This document shows, in pieces, positions 1 through 8,233 of a stretch of 36,620 bases of DNA (the stretch's first letter is position 1; every line of letters starts with the position of its first letter). The notes under the pieces are model-generated. The model worked only from the letters and a program-made list of their open reading frames with translations, searched no databases and was not told where the DNA came from. This DNA comes from an uncultured Clostridia bacterium (GTDB lineage Bacteria > Bacillota > Clostridia > Christensenellales > Borkfalkiaceae), in NCBI GenBank assembly GCA_947625695.1, contig CANQPO010000017.1, positions 1 through 36,620 of the forward strand. Reading direction: 5' to 3'. The translations under genes were made by a program, and so were the position numbers.

Positions 1-2156
1 CCGTTGTTTGCATAGGGGTTGATTTCAAGATACTTCGTACCCATCTTGATGTACCAACCGCTATCGCCGTGCTTCTCTATCGTGAATTTGACTGCGTCGG
101 CGACATCTTTGGAAGTCTTAATATATCCCTCGCTTCCGCTGTCCAATTCAAGGCTGGAAGCATAGAAACGTTCGCCCTTGTGCATTGCGGAGAAGATGTA
201 ATCACCTTCTGCAGGTGCGTCAAGTGCCTTGAAGGCAAGGGCGGAGGCTGCCGCGACATTGACCTTGAACTCCACCGTTTCGGTTTCGCCGTCGAGAACG
301 ATGGTTGCAACGAGCGTGACCTCGGTATCTTCCGAAGGAAGAGAGGTAACTTTGATCTTGCCTTCCGCGATGGAGATCCAGCTGAGGGAGGTATCCTTGA
401 CTTTCCAGGTAATGGTGGTACCGAGGTCGTCCACTACGGGCAGATCGAACTCGCCTGTACTCTTGATGTCCTCAATTTCTATCTTTCCAAGCGCTTCCTT
501 GACGTTTTTGACGATCTCCGCATCGCTCAACTTCCAGTTGTGAAGTTTGAAGAAGCTGTAACCCGTGTAATCGCCGATGGTGTAGGTGACTTGAATGTCA
601 TAATTCTTTTCGCTATCGATGGGGTCGATCGTGAACTTGCCGCCATTGATGGCAACGGTGGGATTGGTTGCACCCGCGACCTTATAGGCAATGGTAACAC
701 CCTCAACGGAAGCGGGCATATCGACTTCCTTATGTGTGGCAACAAGAGAAGCGAAGTTTGCCTTTACGGCATCGTCCACTGCCTTGACCGCCGCCTTGAC
801 CTTGGCACCGTCCGTGTTCGCGCCCTCGGCATCTACCTTGGTGATGTCGCTTACAAGAACGGGCTGGATCTGGAAGCCGCCGTGATAGCCGAGGATACCC
901 ACGACATCGACGAAGTCGCCGACCTTGAGCGTATCATACAAACCTCCGAATGCTTCAAGTTCGCTTTGGGTACGTTGGATATATTTGCTTAAATACACCG
1001 CGATGGTAGTGTCGCCGCGCGCGAGTGTGACCACATTCCCTTCGGTGCCTTTGGAGCCGAGGGTCCAACTGCTCGGCTTACTACCGATTGCATTCACTTT
1101 CCATCCGGACAGGCTGACGAAGGTGCTCTCATGATAGATCGTGGAAGGTGTGCCCGCAAGAATGTCGGTATCGAGTGCATAGACCTTTTCTCTCGGATTG
1201 ATCGGCGCCTTGTCGTCCACAACTGCCGTGCCGCCGCCGTTGTTCTCCCAAAGGCCGTCGTAGTCCTTGGTAGTGTCGCCGCTGACGGTGACATGCGCGC
1301 CCTCGACGTATTTTGCAACGTCTGCCTTGTCGATCTTCACGCGGAAGCAATAGTAGCCGCTACAGAAGTCGTCGTCGATCATGTAGAAGGTCGCGTTGCC
1401 GTAGCTCTCGGACGCTTCAAACACATGAACAATGTAACCGCTGAGTTCGAGAGGATAGCCCGCTACCGTATAGTAACGGTTGACGGTTTGAAGGTGCTCA
1501 AGAATGGGAGTGACGGAGAAGGGATATTTCTGCGTAGCCTTTTCACCGTTGTAGGAGAAAGTCGCCTCAATCTCTACATCCACGAGTTCACTCCCGGGGG
1601 TGACGAGAACTTTGTTCTTCGCCTCGTTGAGCGCAATGAATTCACTGTACTCAGATTCGATCGCCCAAGAGATGGTCGCCTTCTTGCCCTGGAAAGTCGT
1701 TTCGGTGTCGAGGTCGAAATCTTCCTTGACGGCGGTCTTTCTCTGAGGGAAGCTATAATTGTCGAGGAAGGTATACACGCTGAAGCCATCGACGCGGACC
1801 GTGAAGTTTTTGGAAGCGTCCTCCGCCGAAATGGTGAGCGTGACTTCGGTTACCTGGTCCTGAATGGTGACTTTGGCATTGTAATTTTCACCGCCATCCT
1901 CGATCGCGATCGCGGCGGTGTTGCTCGACTTCCACTCTACCGTGATGGGAGAGTCTGCACTGCCGATGGTCTTGGGCAGGGTGAAGTCGGCGTCTACGAG
2001 GGTCTGGTTCTGCGGGAGAAGGTACCGCTCGATCGCCTCTTTCGCCGACACGCCGCCGTTTCCGCTGTTGTCTTTGCAGGCGACTGCGCCGAAAATAAGG
2101 CAGAGCACAGACACCACCATCAATATGGTGAGCGCTACTTTCTTCTTGAATCTCAT
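1..2156 (-). CDS. Large Ig-like/OB-like lipoprotein, C-terminus cut by window edge
   Basis: The frame is open from the ATG at 2156 to the left edge (718 codons, no stop), so the C-terminus is missing. The start follows an AAGGAG site and lies 15 bases after the upstream nuclease gene. The N-terminus MRFKKK plus a hydrophobic stretch ends in GAVAC, a lipobox with Cys27, so the protein should be lipid-anchored outside the cell. The rest looks all-beta. Several segments of the type 'VEWKSSNTAAIAI' resemble atrophied bacterial Ig-like domains, and a middle part (roughly residues 330-430, with 'LKVGDFVDVVGI') resembles the OB folds found in secreted nucleases. No catalytic motif is visible. As the last visible gene of the transporter/nuclease operon it may help bind substrate at the surface; that is inference. 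Domain names are from pattern only. Confidence 0.8.
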   Translation of the reverse strand, partial: MRFKKKVALTILMVVSVLCLIFGAVACKDNSGNGGVSAKEAIERYLLPQNQTLVDADFTLPKTIGSADSPITVEWKSSNTAAIAIEDGGENYNAKVTIQDQVTEVTLTISAEDASKNFTVRVDGFSVYTFLDNYSFPQRKTAVKEDFDLDTETTFQGKKATISWAIESEYSEFIALNEAKNKVLVTPGSELVDVEIEATFSYNGEKATQKYPFSVTPILEHLQTVNRYYTVAGYPLELSGYIVHVFEASESYGNATFYMIDDDFCSGYYCFRVKIDKADVAKYVEGAHVTVSGDTTKDYDGLWENNGGGTAVVDDKAPINPREKVYALDTDILAGTPSTIYHESTFVSLSGWKVNAIGSKPSSWTLGSKGTEGNVVTLARGDTTIAVYLSKYIQRTQSELEAFGGLYDTLKVGDFVDVVGILGYHGGFQIQPVLVSDITKVDAEGANTDGAKVKAAVKAVDDAVKANFASLVATHKEVDMPASVEGVTIAYKVAGATNPTVAINGGKFTIDPIDSEKNYDIQVTYTIGDYTGYSFFKLHNWKLSDAEIVKNVKEALGKIEIEDIKSTGEFDLPVVDDLGTTITWKVKDTSLSWISIAEGKIKVTSLPSEDTEVTLVATIVLDGETETVEFKVNVAAASALAFKALDAPAEGDYIFSAMHKGERFYASSLELDSGSEGYIKTSKDVADAVKFTIEKHGDSGWYIKMGTKYLEINPYANN

Positions 2157-2171
2157 ATCGTATCTCCTTTT

Positions 2172-3428
2172 TTATTTGATCGTAATGTTGGTATAGTCGG
2201 TAATAGTGACTTTGCCCGAGTTTGCTTCGAACTGGTAGCAACCGGAGACGGTGAGTTCCGACCCCTCTTTGATGGCGCCGCTGTAATCTGCGGGAACGGT
2301 GACCGTGAAGGTGAACGCAGGTGTGGTCCCGTCCGTCTTGGGAGCGGTCCCTTGGAACGTGAGCGTCGTGTCCTCAAGTTTTACCGAAGTCACCGTAATG
2401 TTGCCGTAACAGTTCGAACTGATCTTTTGGGTGTAGAGCGTTTTCGAAGCGTCGAACATGAGGAAATAGGAGAGCTGGGAACGCCATGTGGCGTCTTCTT
2501 TCCCCTTGAGGTCGTCGTCGAGCGCAACGCCCGAAATCTGCCAAGCCCCGTCGTGCTTCGCCAATGTGCCCACGATGTGATACATGTCCCCCACCCGCAT
2601 GTTGGAGGTGGAGTTGGTGTGCCCCGCATACAGCGTGAGCGTGTAGCCGTTGCCAGTAGCCTCGTCGTACTGCCCGATGGTGAACGAGACAGCGCCGGAA
2701 GAAGCGGTGTACTTGTCCGCAATGTAGGCATAGAGGCGGACTTTCATGTTCTCCTTGTACTTCTCGGAGCCCTCTTTGAGCTCTTTGATGGAGAGCTCGT
2801 TGATCGCGGTGTCGAACAGCGGATCGTCGAGTTTGGAGAACATGCGGAGCTCGATACTGCGGGCGAATTTCTCCGCCTTCTGAAAATAGCTGTAATAGGC
2901 GTTGTCCGCGCTCTCCTTATTGTAGGAATAGCCGTTTTCCACGAGCTCGAGGTTGAGCAGTTTGAAGTCGTCCTCGGCGGTCTTGTACCAAACGTAGCAC
3001 ATAAGGCGCGTGCCGCTGATGGAATCCTTTTCGGGAACGCCGCCGCTCGCCGATTCGATGACGATCTCGGTGGCAAGATGGAGCCGCTCGTTGGTGAAAT
3101 TGCTCGCGGCCTTCCCCCACTTCTGCACGTCGGCGGTGCTCTCGGGCGTGTCTACTCCCTGATAGCGCACCGCGATGGAACCGCCTTCCGCCAAAGCGAA
3201 ATTGGAGGTGTCGCCGTCGGTGGTGTCGCCGATCAAGGTCGCCGCGCCGATGCCGTCACTGCTCATGAGCTTTTTGCCCTCGTAACTCTTGGAGAGCTTG
3301 AGCGTCTTGGTGATCGAATCGAAGTGCTCGGTGTTGTCGGCGATGTCGGGGACTTTTTCACCGCATGACGCAAACGCCAAGCACGACGCGAGCAGTGCGG
3401 TCGCAAATACTACGAATAATTTTTTCAT
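2172..3428 (-). CDS. Secreted thermonuclease (SNase-like) lipoprotein with OB-like C-terminus
   Basis: A 418-residue predicted extracellular nuclease. A Lys-rich start and hydrophobic segment end in FASC (Cys22), a plausible lipobox. Residues about 60-190 form a staphylococcal-nuclease domain: DGDT (71-74) supplies a calcium ligand, RYQGVDTPE carries the equivalents of Arg35, Asp40 and Glu43 (Arg88, Asp93, Glu96), and GTRLMCYVW carries the Arg87 equivalent (Arg141). The catalytic set is therefore intact. Residues about 195-418 look like two beta-rich OB-type modules ('VGDMYHIVGTL'; 'EGSELTVSGCY'). The ATG at 3428 is preferred over the in-frame TTG at 3440, although neither has a strong ribosome binding site; coupling to the upstream gene, which ends at 3443, is likely. 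Family members cut DNA and RNA to 3'-phosphate products. It sits directly behind the binding protein of an ABC importer. Confidence 0.87.
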   Translation of the reverse strand: MKKLFVVFATALLASCLAFASCGEKVPDIADNTEHFDSITKTLKLSKSYEGKKLMSSDGIGAATLIGDTTDGDTSNFALAEGGSIAVRYQGVDTPESTADVQKWGKAASNFTNERLHLATEIVIESASGGVPEKDSISGTRLMCYVWYKTAEDDFKLLNLELVENGYSYNKESADNAYYSYFQKAEKFARSIELRMFSKLDDPLFDTAINELSIKELKEGSEKYKENMKVRLYAYIADKYTASSGAVSFTIGQYDEATGNGYTLTLYAGHTNSTSNMRVGDMYHIVGTLAKHDGAWQISGVALDDDLKGKEDATWRSQLSYFLMFDASKTLYTQKISSNCYGNITVTSVKLEDTTLTFQGTAPKTDGTTPAFTFTVTVPADYSGAIKEGSELTVSGCYQFEANSGKVTITDYTNITIK

Positions 3429-3442
3429 TTTTGTTTTCAATC

Positions 3443-4894
3443 TTATTTACCGCCGCAATTCTTGTAAGCGTCCGCAAGCGCTCTGGTTGCGTCTTTCTGC
3501 CCGAGCAGGACGTACTGCACAACGCTCGTCATCTGCGCACGCGCCGTGGAAGAACCGACGAACGCGGGAGAGGTGAAGAAACGGTCGGTGAGAAGCTGCG
3601 CCGCATTTGCCGCCTTGGCAACGACGAGCTGTTTCCCGCTGAGCGCATCGCCCGTGTCGGGGTCTTTGCCGGTGAGGAAGGTCTTATAAGATTCGACATC
3701 GTACACATCGGTGCGCATGGGGTTGTAGCCGCTGGCCTTTGCGAACTTCGCCTGGAACTCGACGTCGAGGAGCTCTTTGATGAACTGGAAGGTCATGATT
3801 TCCTTCTCGTCGGGATTGGTGGGGTTATTCCCGCCTCTGAGCATGACAAGGGAAGGCCCCTGGCTGATGCACTGGCTATGGGTCTCGTCGATACCGGGAA
3901 TGGGAGCGACTTCGGTCGTGAAGGAAGTGCCTGCCTGGTTGCTTGCGCCGCCCGAGGAGCCGATGCAGAGCACAAGACCGCCGTCTTCGGGTCCCTTGAT
4001 GAAGAGCGCGCTCGTGTAGCTGCCGTAGATCTGCTGGGTGGTGATATAGCCTTTCTCATAATACCCTGCGAGTTCGGTGAGCCAAGCCTTTGCCTTATCG
4101 TTGTTGAAGAGGTAGTGGTTATTGGCGTCTGCGCTGGTGTAGCCGAAGTCCATCTGCTCGGACATGGTGATGAACCAGTTCGCCTCGGAGTCGTAGCCGA
4201 GAGGGGTGCACTTGGGCCACGCTGCCCGTGCCTTTTCGCAGATGTCCCAAAGTTCGTCCCACGTTGCGGGAGGCTTCGCTTTTCCGTTTTCGTCCTTATA
4301 GCCGAGTTCGATGAGCTTGTCGGGATTGTAGTACAGAAGCTCGGTCGACTTTACGAAGGGAAGGGTAATGAGCGAATTTTCATCCCCCTGATAGCCCGTG
4401 AAGTTCTTTGCATAGCCCTCGGCGAGATAGCCGGGGACAAATTTGGAGACCTCTTCCTCGGTGAAGCCGATGCGGTCGATCGTCTTGCTCTCTTCGCCGA
4501 CGGTATAGGTGTAAGATTCGGCGCTCTTCAGGTACTTGTTCATGTCTACGACCGTACCCGATTCGATGTACTGCGCAACGTGGTCCGCATAGCAATAGGC
4601 AAGATCGGGTTGGAGCCCCGCCGTGAGGTCGGAACGCACCTTGCTCAAAACCTCGTCGTACCCACCGGGCTGCGTGTGCTCGATCTTCCACCCGGGATAC
4701 TTCGCCTCAAAGGAATTGATCGCCGTATCCGTTACGGTCGCGAGATCTTGCCCCTGCGACGAATAGAACACGATCGTGTGATCGTAATCGCCGCTGCTAC
4801 TGCCACCGCCACCGCTGTCATCGCACGCACCGAGCGCAAAACATCCGGTCAGGGCAAAGCAACTTGCCAAGGCAACAGTTAAAATCTTCTTCAT
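3443..4894 (-). CDS. ABC importer solute-binding lipoprotein (family 1, UgpB-like)
   Basis: A 483-residue extracellular binding protein. The N-terminus MKKILTVALASCFALTGC has a textbook lipobox at Cys18, with a second possible one (LGAC) at Cys24, followed by a Gly/Ser spacer. The mature part has the family 1 (CUT1) pattern: 'TIVFYSSQG' first strand, 'PGWKIE', 'PDLAYCY', 'LPFVKSTELLYYNPD', 'PPATWDELWDIC', and a late 'ASGYNPMRTDVY'. The segment after 'SSGGASNQAG' matches the glycerol-3-phosphate/oligosaccharide (UgpB) branch better than maltose binding proteins. The start has AAGGAG upstream. Both permeases and the ATPase lie upstream in the same operon and a secreted nuclease lies directly downstream. 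The substrate cannot be read from sequence; sugars are usual for the family, and a nucleic-acid product is suggested only by context. Confidence 0.92.
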   Translation of the reverse strand: MKKILTVALASCFALTGCFALGACDDSGGGGSSSGDYDHTIVFYSSQGQDLATVTDTAINSFEAKYPGWKIEHTQPGGYDEVLSKVRSDLTAGLQPDLAYCYADHVAQYIESGTVVDMNKYLKSAESYTYTVGEESKTIDRIGFTEEEVSKFVPGYLAEGYAKNFTGYQGDENSLITLPFVKSTELLYYNPDKLIELGYKDENGKAKPPATWDELWDICEKARAAWPKCTPLGYDSEANWFITMSEQMDFGYTSADANNHYLFNNDKAKAWLTELAGYYEKGYITTQQIYGSYTSALFIKGPEDGGLVLCIGSSGGASNQAGTSFTTEVAPIPGIDETHSQCISQGPSLVMLRGGNNPTNPDEKEIMTFQFIKELLDVEFQAKFAKASGYNPMRTDVYDVESYKTFLTGKDPDTGDALSGKQLVVAKAANAAQLLTDRFFTSPAFVGSSTARAQMTSVVQYVLLGQKDATRALADAYKNCGGK

Positions 4895-4968
4895 GTTGTT
4901 CTCCTTTTTTTGATTTTATCCCAATCGCGCCCCTGATGGAGTGCGAAAGAAACCGTAATAATGAGGAA

Positions 4969-5967
4969 TTAACCCTTCGTCCCGCTCTTGGATACGCCGC
5001 GCATGATGTACTTGCGGCAGAAGATGAAGAGGACAAGAAGGGGCAAACTGACCATGCAGACAGCCGCCATCTTGAGGGTATCGAGCGACGTCGTGCCGTA
5101 ATCTCCGCCGTAGAGGGAGAAGCCGTCGGGCTGAACCCTATCCACAAAGCCGCCCGTCACCCAGTTGGTGATCATCTGCCACGACTGCGTATTGACGAGG
5201 CGGGGCCAGATGTAGCTGTTCCACGTGCCGATGAAGCGGAGAAGGGTGATGGAGATGAGGGTGGGAGCGGTGAGCGGGATCATCACCTTAATGAGATAGC
5301 CCATATCGCTCAACCCGTCTACCTTTGCCGCCTGATACAGCGAGTTGGGGATCTGCATGAAGTTGTTCCGCAGAAGATAGATATAGTACACACTTACGAG
5401 GAAGGGCAGAATGAGTACCGTGTAGGAGTTGTTCATGTGCAGTTTCGCAACCGTAATGTAGTTGGAGACGGTGAACAGCTCGCCGGGGATCATCATGGTC
5501 GCAAGCATGATGGCAAAGAGAAGGTTCTTTCCCTTGAACTCCATGCGCGCCAGGGCGTAAGCCGTGATGATGATGACGACAAGCCCCAAGAGGGTGGACA
5601 GGAGCCCGACCACCAGCGTGTTGACGAGGATCTGCCCGAAAGAGGCGCTCGTACCCGTCGTAGTCGTCACCTGATGGAAAATCATCCAATAGTTCTTCCA
5701 CTGGAAGGTGTGCGGGAAGAAGGTGGGCACCGACTCGCGGAATTCCATCTCCGTTTTAAGGGAGGAGATGATCATCCAATAGAAAGGCAAAAAGGCAAGC
5801 ACGGCGCAGAGCGTCAAAAACACATAGACAAAAACTTCTTTGACGATGTGTTTTATTTTCTCTTGTTTTTGCGCTTTTTCGGAGTCAAACCCCTCGTCGC
5901 CCGCGGAGAGATCCCACTTTCCGACAACTGCCTCCGAAGCATTTTTCTTTTTGAAAATATTCGGCAT
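4969..5967 (-). CDS. ABC sugar-type permease, MalG/UgpE-like
   Basis: A 332-residue inner-membrane subunit of a CUT1 importer. A cytoplasmic N-terminal tail of about 43 residues precedes six predicted membrane helices. The cytoplasmic EAA loop, which docks on the ATPase, is at residues 211-231 (YQAAKVDGLSDMGYLIKVMIP). The C-terminus is short and basic, as in MalG. The start follows a very strong AAGGAGGAG site, 12 bases after the partner permease gene. The 74-base gap to the binding protein gene is the longest within the transporter set; it holds only that gene's AAGGAG site and no convincing terminator. Confidence 0.93.
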   Translation of the reverse strand: MPNIFKKKNASEAVVGKWDLSAGDEGFDSEKAQKQEKIKHIVKEVFVYVFLTLCAVLAFLPFYWMIISSLKTEMEFRESVPTFFPHTFQWKNYWMIFHQVTTTTGTSASFGQILVNTLVVGLLSTLLGLVVIIITAYALARMEFKGKNLLFAIMLATMMIPGELFTVSNYITVAKLHMNNSYTVLILPFLVSVYYIYLLRNNFMQIPNSLYQAAKVDGLSDMGYLIKVMIPLTAPTLISITLLRFIGTWNSYIWPRLVNTQSWQMITNWVTGGFVDRVQPDGFSLYGGDYGTTSLDTLKMAAVCMVSLPLLVLFIFCRKYIMRGVSKSGTKG

Positions 5968-5979
5968 CTTCTCTCCTCC

Positions 5980-7155
5980 TTATCTGTAGGTCGTGCGCTT
6001 TTTGGTGACCTTGTTGTTGATCCACGTGATGATCATGATGATGATAAAGAGCATCAACGATCCGGCGAACGCATAACCGGTCTGCCCGAGCTCGATGTAG
6101 TTGTAAAGATAGCCGACCATCGTGCCCATATCGTAGTCCTGACCCATGGTAACGCCGAACAGACCGACGATCGCCGAATACTGCTTCATACCGCCCATGA
6201 TACCCGTTACGAGAAGGTAGCTGATCTGGGGCATGATCATCGGCGCGGTGATGTGCCAAAGGATGGTCCAACGGCTCGCGCCGTCCACCTTCGCGGCGTC
6301 GTAGTACTGCTTGTTGATGGACTGCATCGCACTGAAGAGGATGAGTATCTTGAACGGAAGCCCCGACCATACCTCATAGATGATGGCGACGATATACTTT
6401 GCCCATGGGATGCTCAGGCTTCCTATTTGCCAATGCGGCGATGTTAGCCCCACCCAATCGACGGGAGAGATGCCGAACCAGCCGAGCACGATATTGACGA
6501 TACCCACCGTTTCGGTGTTGTTCGCCGTACCGATGATCTTGAAGAAGGTCGCAAACACGGCGCCCATTGCGAGCGCGTTGGTAAGATAGGGCAGGAAGAG
6601 CACCGTCTGGTACGCCTTCTGCACCTTTTTGATGGAATTCAGCGCCACGCTGATGAGGAGCGCAAGCAGTGTGGAAAGCGGGACGGAAATAAACGTGAGC
6701 ACCAACGTGTTCACAAGACACTGCACGAAGTCCGCGCCGCCCGTGCCCGTGTCTCCTTTCAAAACGCGGACGAAGTTATCGAAGCCCCATCCGTCAAATC
6801 TTCCCGTCATGCCCGAATATCCCTGTTTGAAGGAGTTGATGAATGCGGCAATGATGGGATAAAATGTGAATATTGCCATTAAAATGAGCGCGGGAGCAAC
6901 GAAAAGCCAACCGCTCTGCGATTTTAATCCGCGGCGGAATTTTTCTCCGCGGCTGAGTTGCGGACCTTCCGGCACAAGTTCCTCTTGCGGCTTCTTTTTG
7001 AACAGCCCGACGAAGAAGTCTTTGATTGCCGTGTACTTGTCCACAAACCAACCCTTGATGCGGGCGCCCAAATTGATAAAGTATTGAACAAACCTGTTGT
7101 GCTTTTTGGGAGGCGTTTCCGGCATCGGATCGATGTTGTCCTTATTCTCTTCCAT
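5980..7155 (-). CDS. ABC sugar-type permease, MalF/UgpA-like, with long N-terminal tail
   Basis: A 391-residue membrane subunit pairing with the MalG-like permease. It opens with an unusual cytoplasmic tail of about 80 charged residues containing amphipathic stretches ('YFINLGARIKGWFVDKYTA'), then six membrane helices from 'SGWLFVAPALILMAIF' onward. The EAA loop is at about residues 284-304 (YYDAAKVDGASRW...). The start codon overlaps the ATPase stop codon by one base (TAATG), so translation is probably coupled. UgpA/MsmF-type permeases are usually near 290-300 residues; the excess is all in the N-terminal tail, whose role is unknown. Confidence 0.93.
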   Translation of the reverse strand: MEENKDNIDPMPETPPKKHNRFVQYFINLGARIKGWFVDKYTAIKDFFVGLFKKKPQEELVPEGPQLSRGEKFRRGLKSQSGWLFVAPALILMAIFTFYPIIAAFINSFKQGYSGMTGRFDGWGFDNFVRVLKGDTGTGGADFVQCLVNTLVLTFISVPLSTLLALLISVALNSIKKVQKAYQTVLFLPYLTNALAMGAVFATFFKIIGTANNTETVGIVNIVLGWFGISPVDWVGLTSPHWQIGSLSIPWAKYIVAIIYEVWSGLPFKILILFSAMQSINKQYYDAAKVDGASRWTILWHITAPMIMPQISYLLVTGIMGGMKQYSAIVGLFGVTMGQDYDMGTMVGYLYNYIELGQTGYAFAGSLMLFIIIMIITWINNKVTKKRTTYR

Positions 7156-8228
7156 TATCTCAACCTCTCTTCCGTCTCTGCGTCAAACAGGAATAGCTTA
7201 TAGGGTTTGATATTGAATTTCAGTTGTTCTGCGTCCGCGGGGAGGGCGACGTCGCTCTCGATGATGCAGCGCACGGTCGGCTTTGTGGAGCTCTCGTGCG
7301 TGGAGACGACGGACTTGTCCCTGCCCATGACTTCGACATGGTCCAAATTGAGGGTAAACGCTCCGTTCGGGTCGTAGATAAATCCCTCGGGACGGATGCC
7401 GATAAAGACTTCGCGGTCGTCGCATTCCGCGGAGGCTACCGCCTCTTCGCCGATGTAGACCTTGCCGCCCTGCACCTTCCCCTTGAAGATGTTGATGGGA
7501 GGAGTGCCGAGGAAGTTTGCAACGAACAGGTTGTTGGGATCGTCGTAAATTTCCTGCGGCGCGCCGATCTGCTGTACGACGCCGAGCTTCATCACCACCA
7601 TCGTGTCGCAGATGCTCATCGCCTCTTCCTGATCGTGGGTGACGAACACCGTCGTGATGCCCGTGGTGCGCTGGATGCGCTTGATCTCCTCGCGCGTCTG
7701 CAGGCGGAGACGGGCGTCCAGATTGGACAGAGGCTCGTCGAGAAGCAATACGTTCGGCATTTTCACCAAGGCGCGGGCGATGGCAACACGCTGTTGCTGA
7801 CCGCCCGAAAGCTCATGCGGCTTGCGCGCCATAAGGTCCTCGATCTGCACCAATCTTGCCGCGTCGAGGGCGCGGGCGTTCCCCTCTTCCTTCTTGATGC
7901 GCATGTTGTCGAGCGGGAAGCGGATGTTCTGTTCCACCGTCATGTGGGGATACAGCGCATAGTTCTGGAACACGAGCCCGATGCCCCGCTTTTCGGCGGC
8001 AAGCGTCGTGACGTCCTGATCGTCAAAGAAGATCTTGCCGGAGGACGGGCTCTCCAGACCGCTCAACATGAAGAGGGTCGTCGATTTTCCGCAACCGCTG
8101 GGACCGAGCAAGCCGACGAGCTGGCCGGAGGGGATCTCGATGTTCATGTCCTCCACGGCGTGCACCGCGCTTCCTCCCTTTGTACGGCTGGGAAAGATCT
8201 TGGTCAAGTGCTGAATGGATATTTTCAT
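7155..8228 (-). CDS. ABC importer ATPase, UgpC/MsmK/MalK-like
   Basis: A 357-residue ATP-binding subunit with all motifs intact: Walker A GPSGCGKST (42-50), Q-loop 'VFQNYALYPHMTV', signature LSGGQQQ (140-146), Walker B VLLLDEP (160-166) with D-loop 'SNLDARLR', and switch His198 in 'VFVTHDQEEAMS'. After about residue 235 comes a C-terminal OB/TOBE-like regulatory region ('IFKGKVQGGKVYIGEE', 'FIGIRPEGF') as in MalK and UgpC. It powers the two permeases encoded next. The start lies 5 bases after the preceding membrane-protein gene, so it is not the first gene of the operon. Many Gram-positives share one such ATPase between several CUT1 systems; this one is encoded with its own permeases. Confidence 0.95.
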   Translation of the reverse strand: MKISIQHLTKIFPSRTKGGSAVHAVEDMNIEIPSGQLVGLLGPSGCGKSTTLFMLSGLESPSSGKIFFDDQDVTTLAAEKRGIGLVFQNYALYPHMTVEQNIRFPLDNMRIKKEEGNARALDAARLVQIEDLMARKPHELSGGQQQRVAIARALVKMPNVLLLDEPLSNLDARLRLQTREEIKRIQRTTGITTVFVTHDQEEAMSICDTMVVMKLGVVQQIGAPQEIYDDPNNLFVANFLGTPPINIFKGKVQGGKVYIGEEAVASAECDDREVFIGIRPEGFIYDPNGAFTLNLDHVEVMGRDKSVVSTHESSTKPTVRCIIESDVALPADAEQLKFNIKPYKLFLFDAETEERLR

Positions 8229-8233
8229 AAGCG

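Noticed and set aside
1131-6447. Long plus-strand open frames (1131-3368, 3365-4882, 4864-6447)
   Set aside because: They lie opposite real minus-strand genes with clear motifs and lipoprotein signals, lack ribosome binding sites and have implausible composition. They arise from GC-biased codon use on the other strand.
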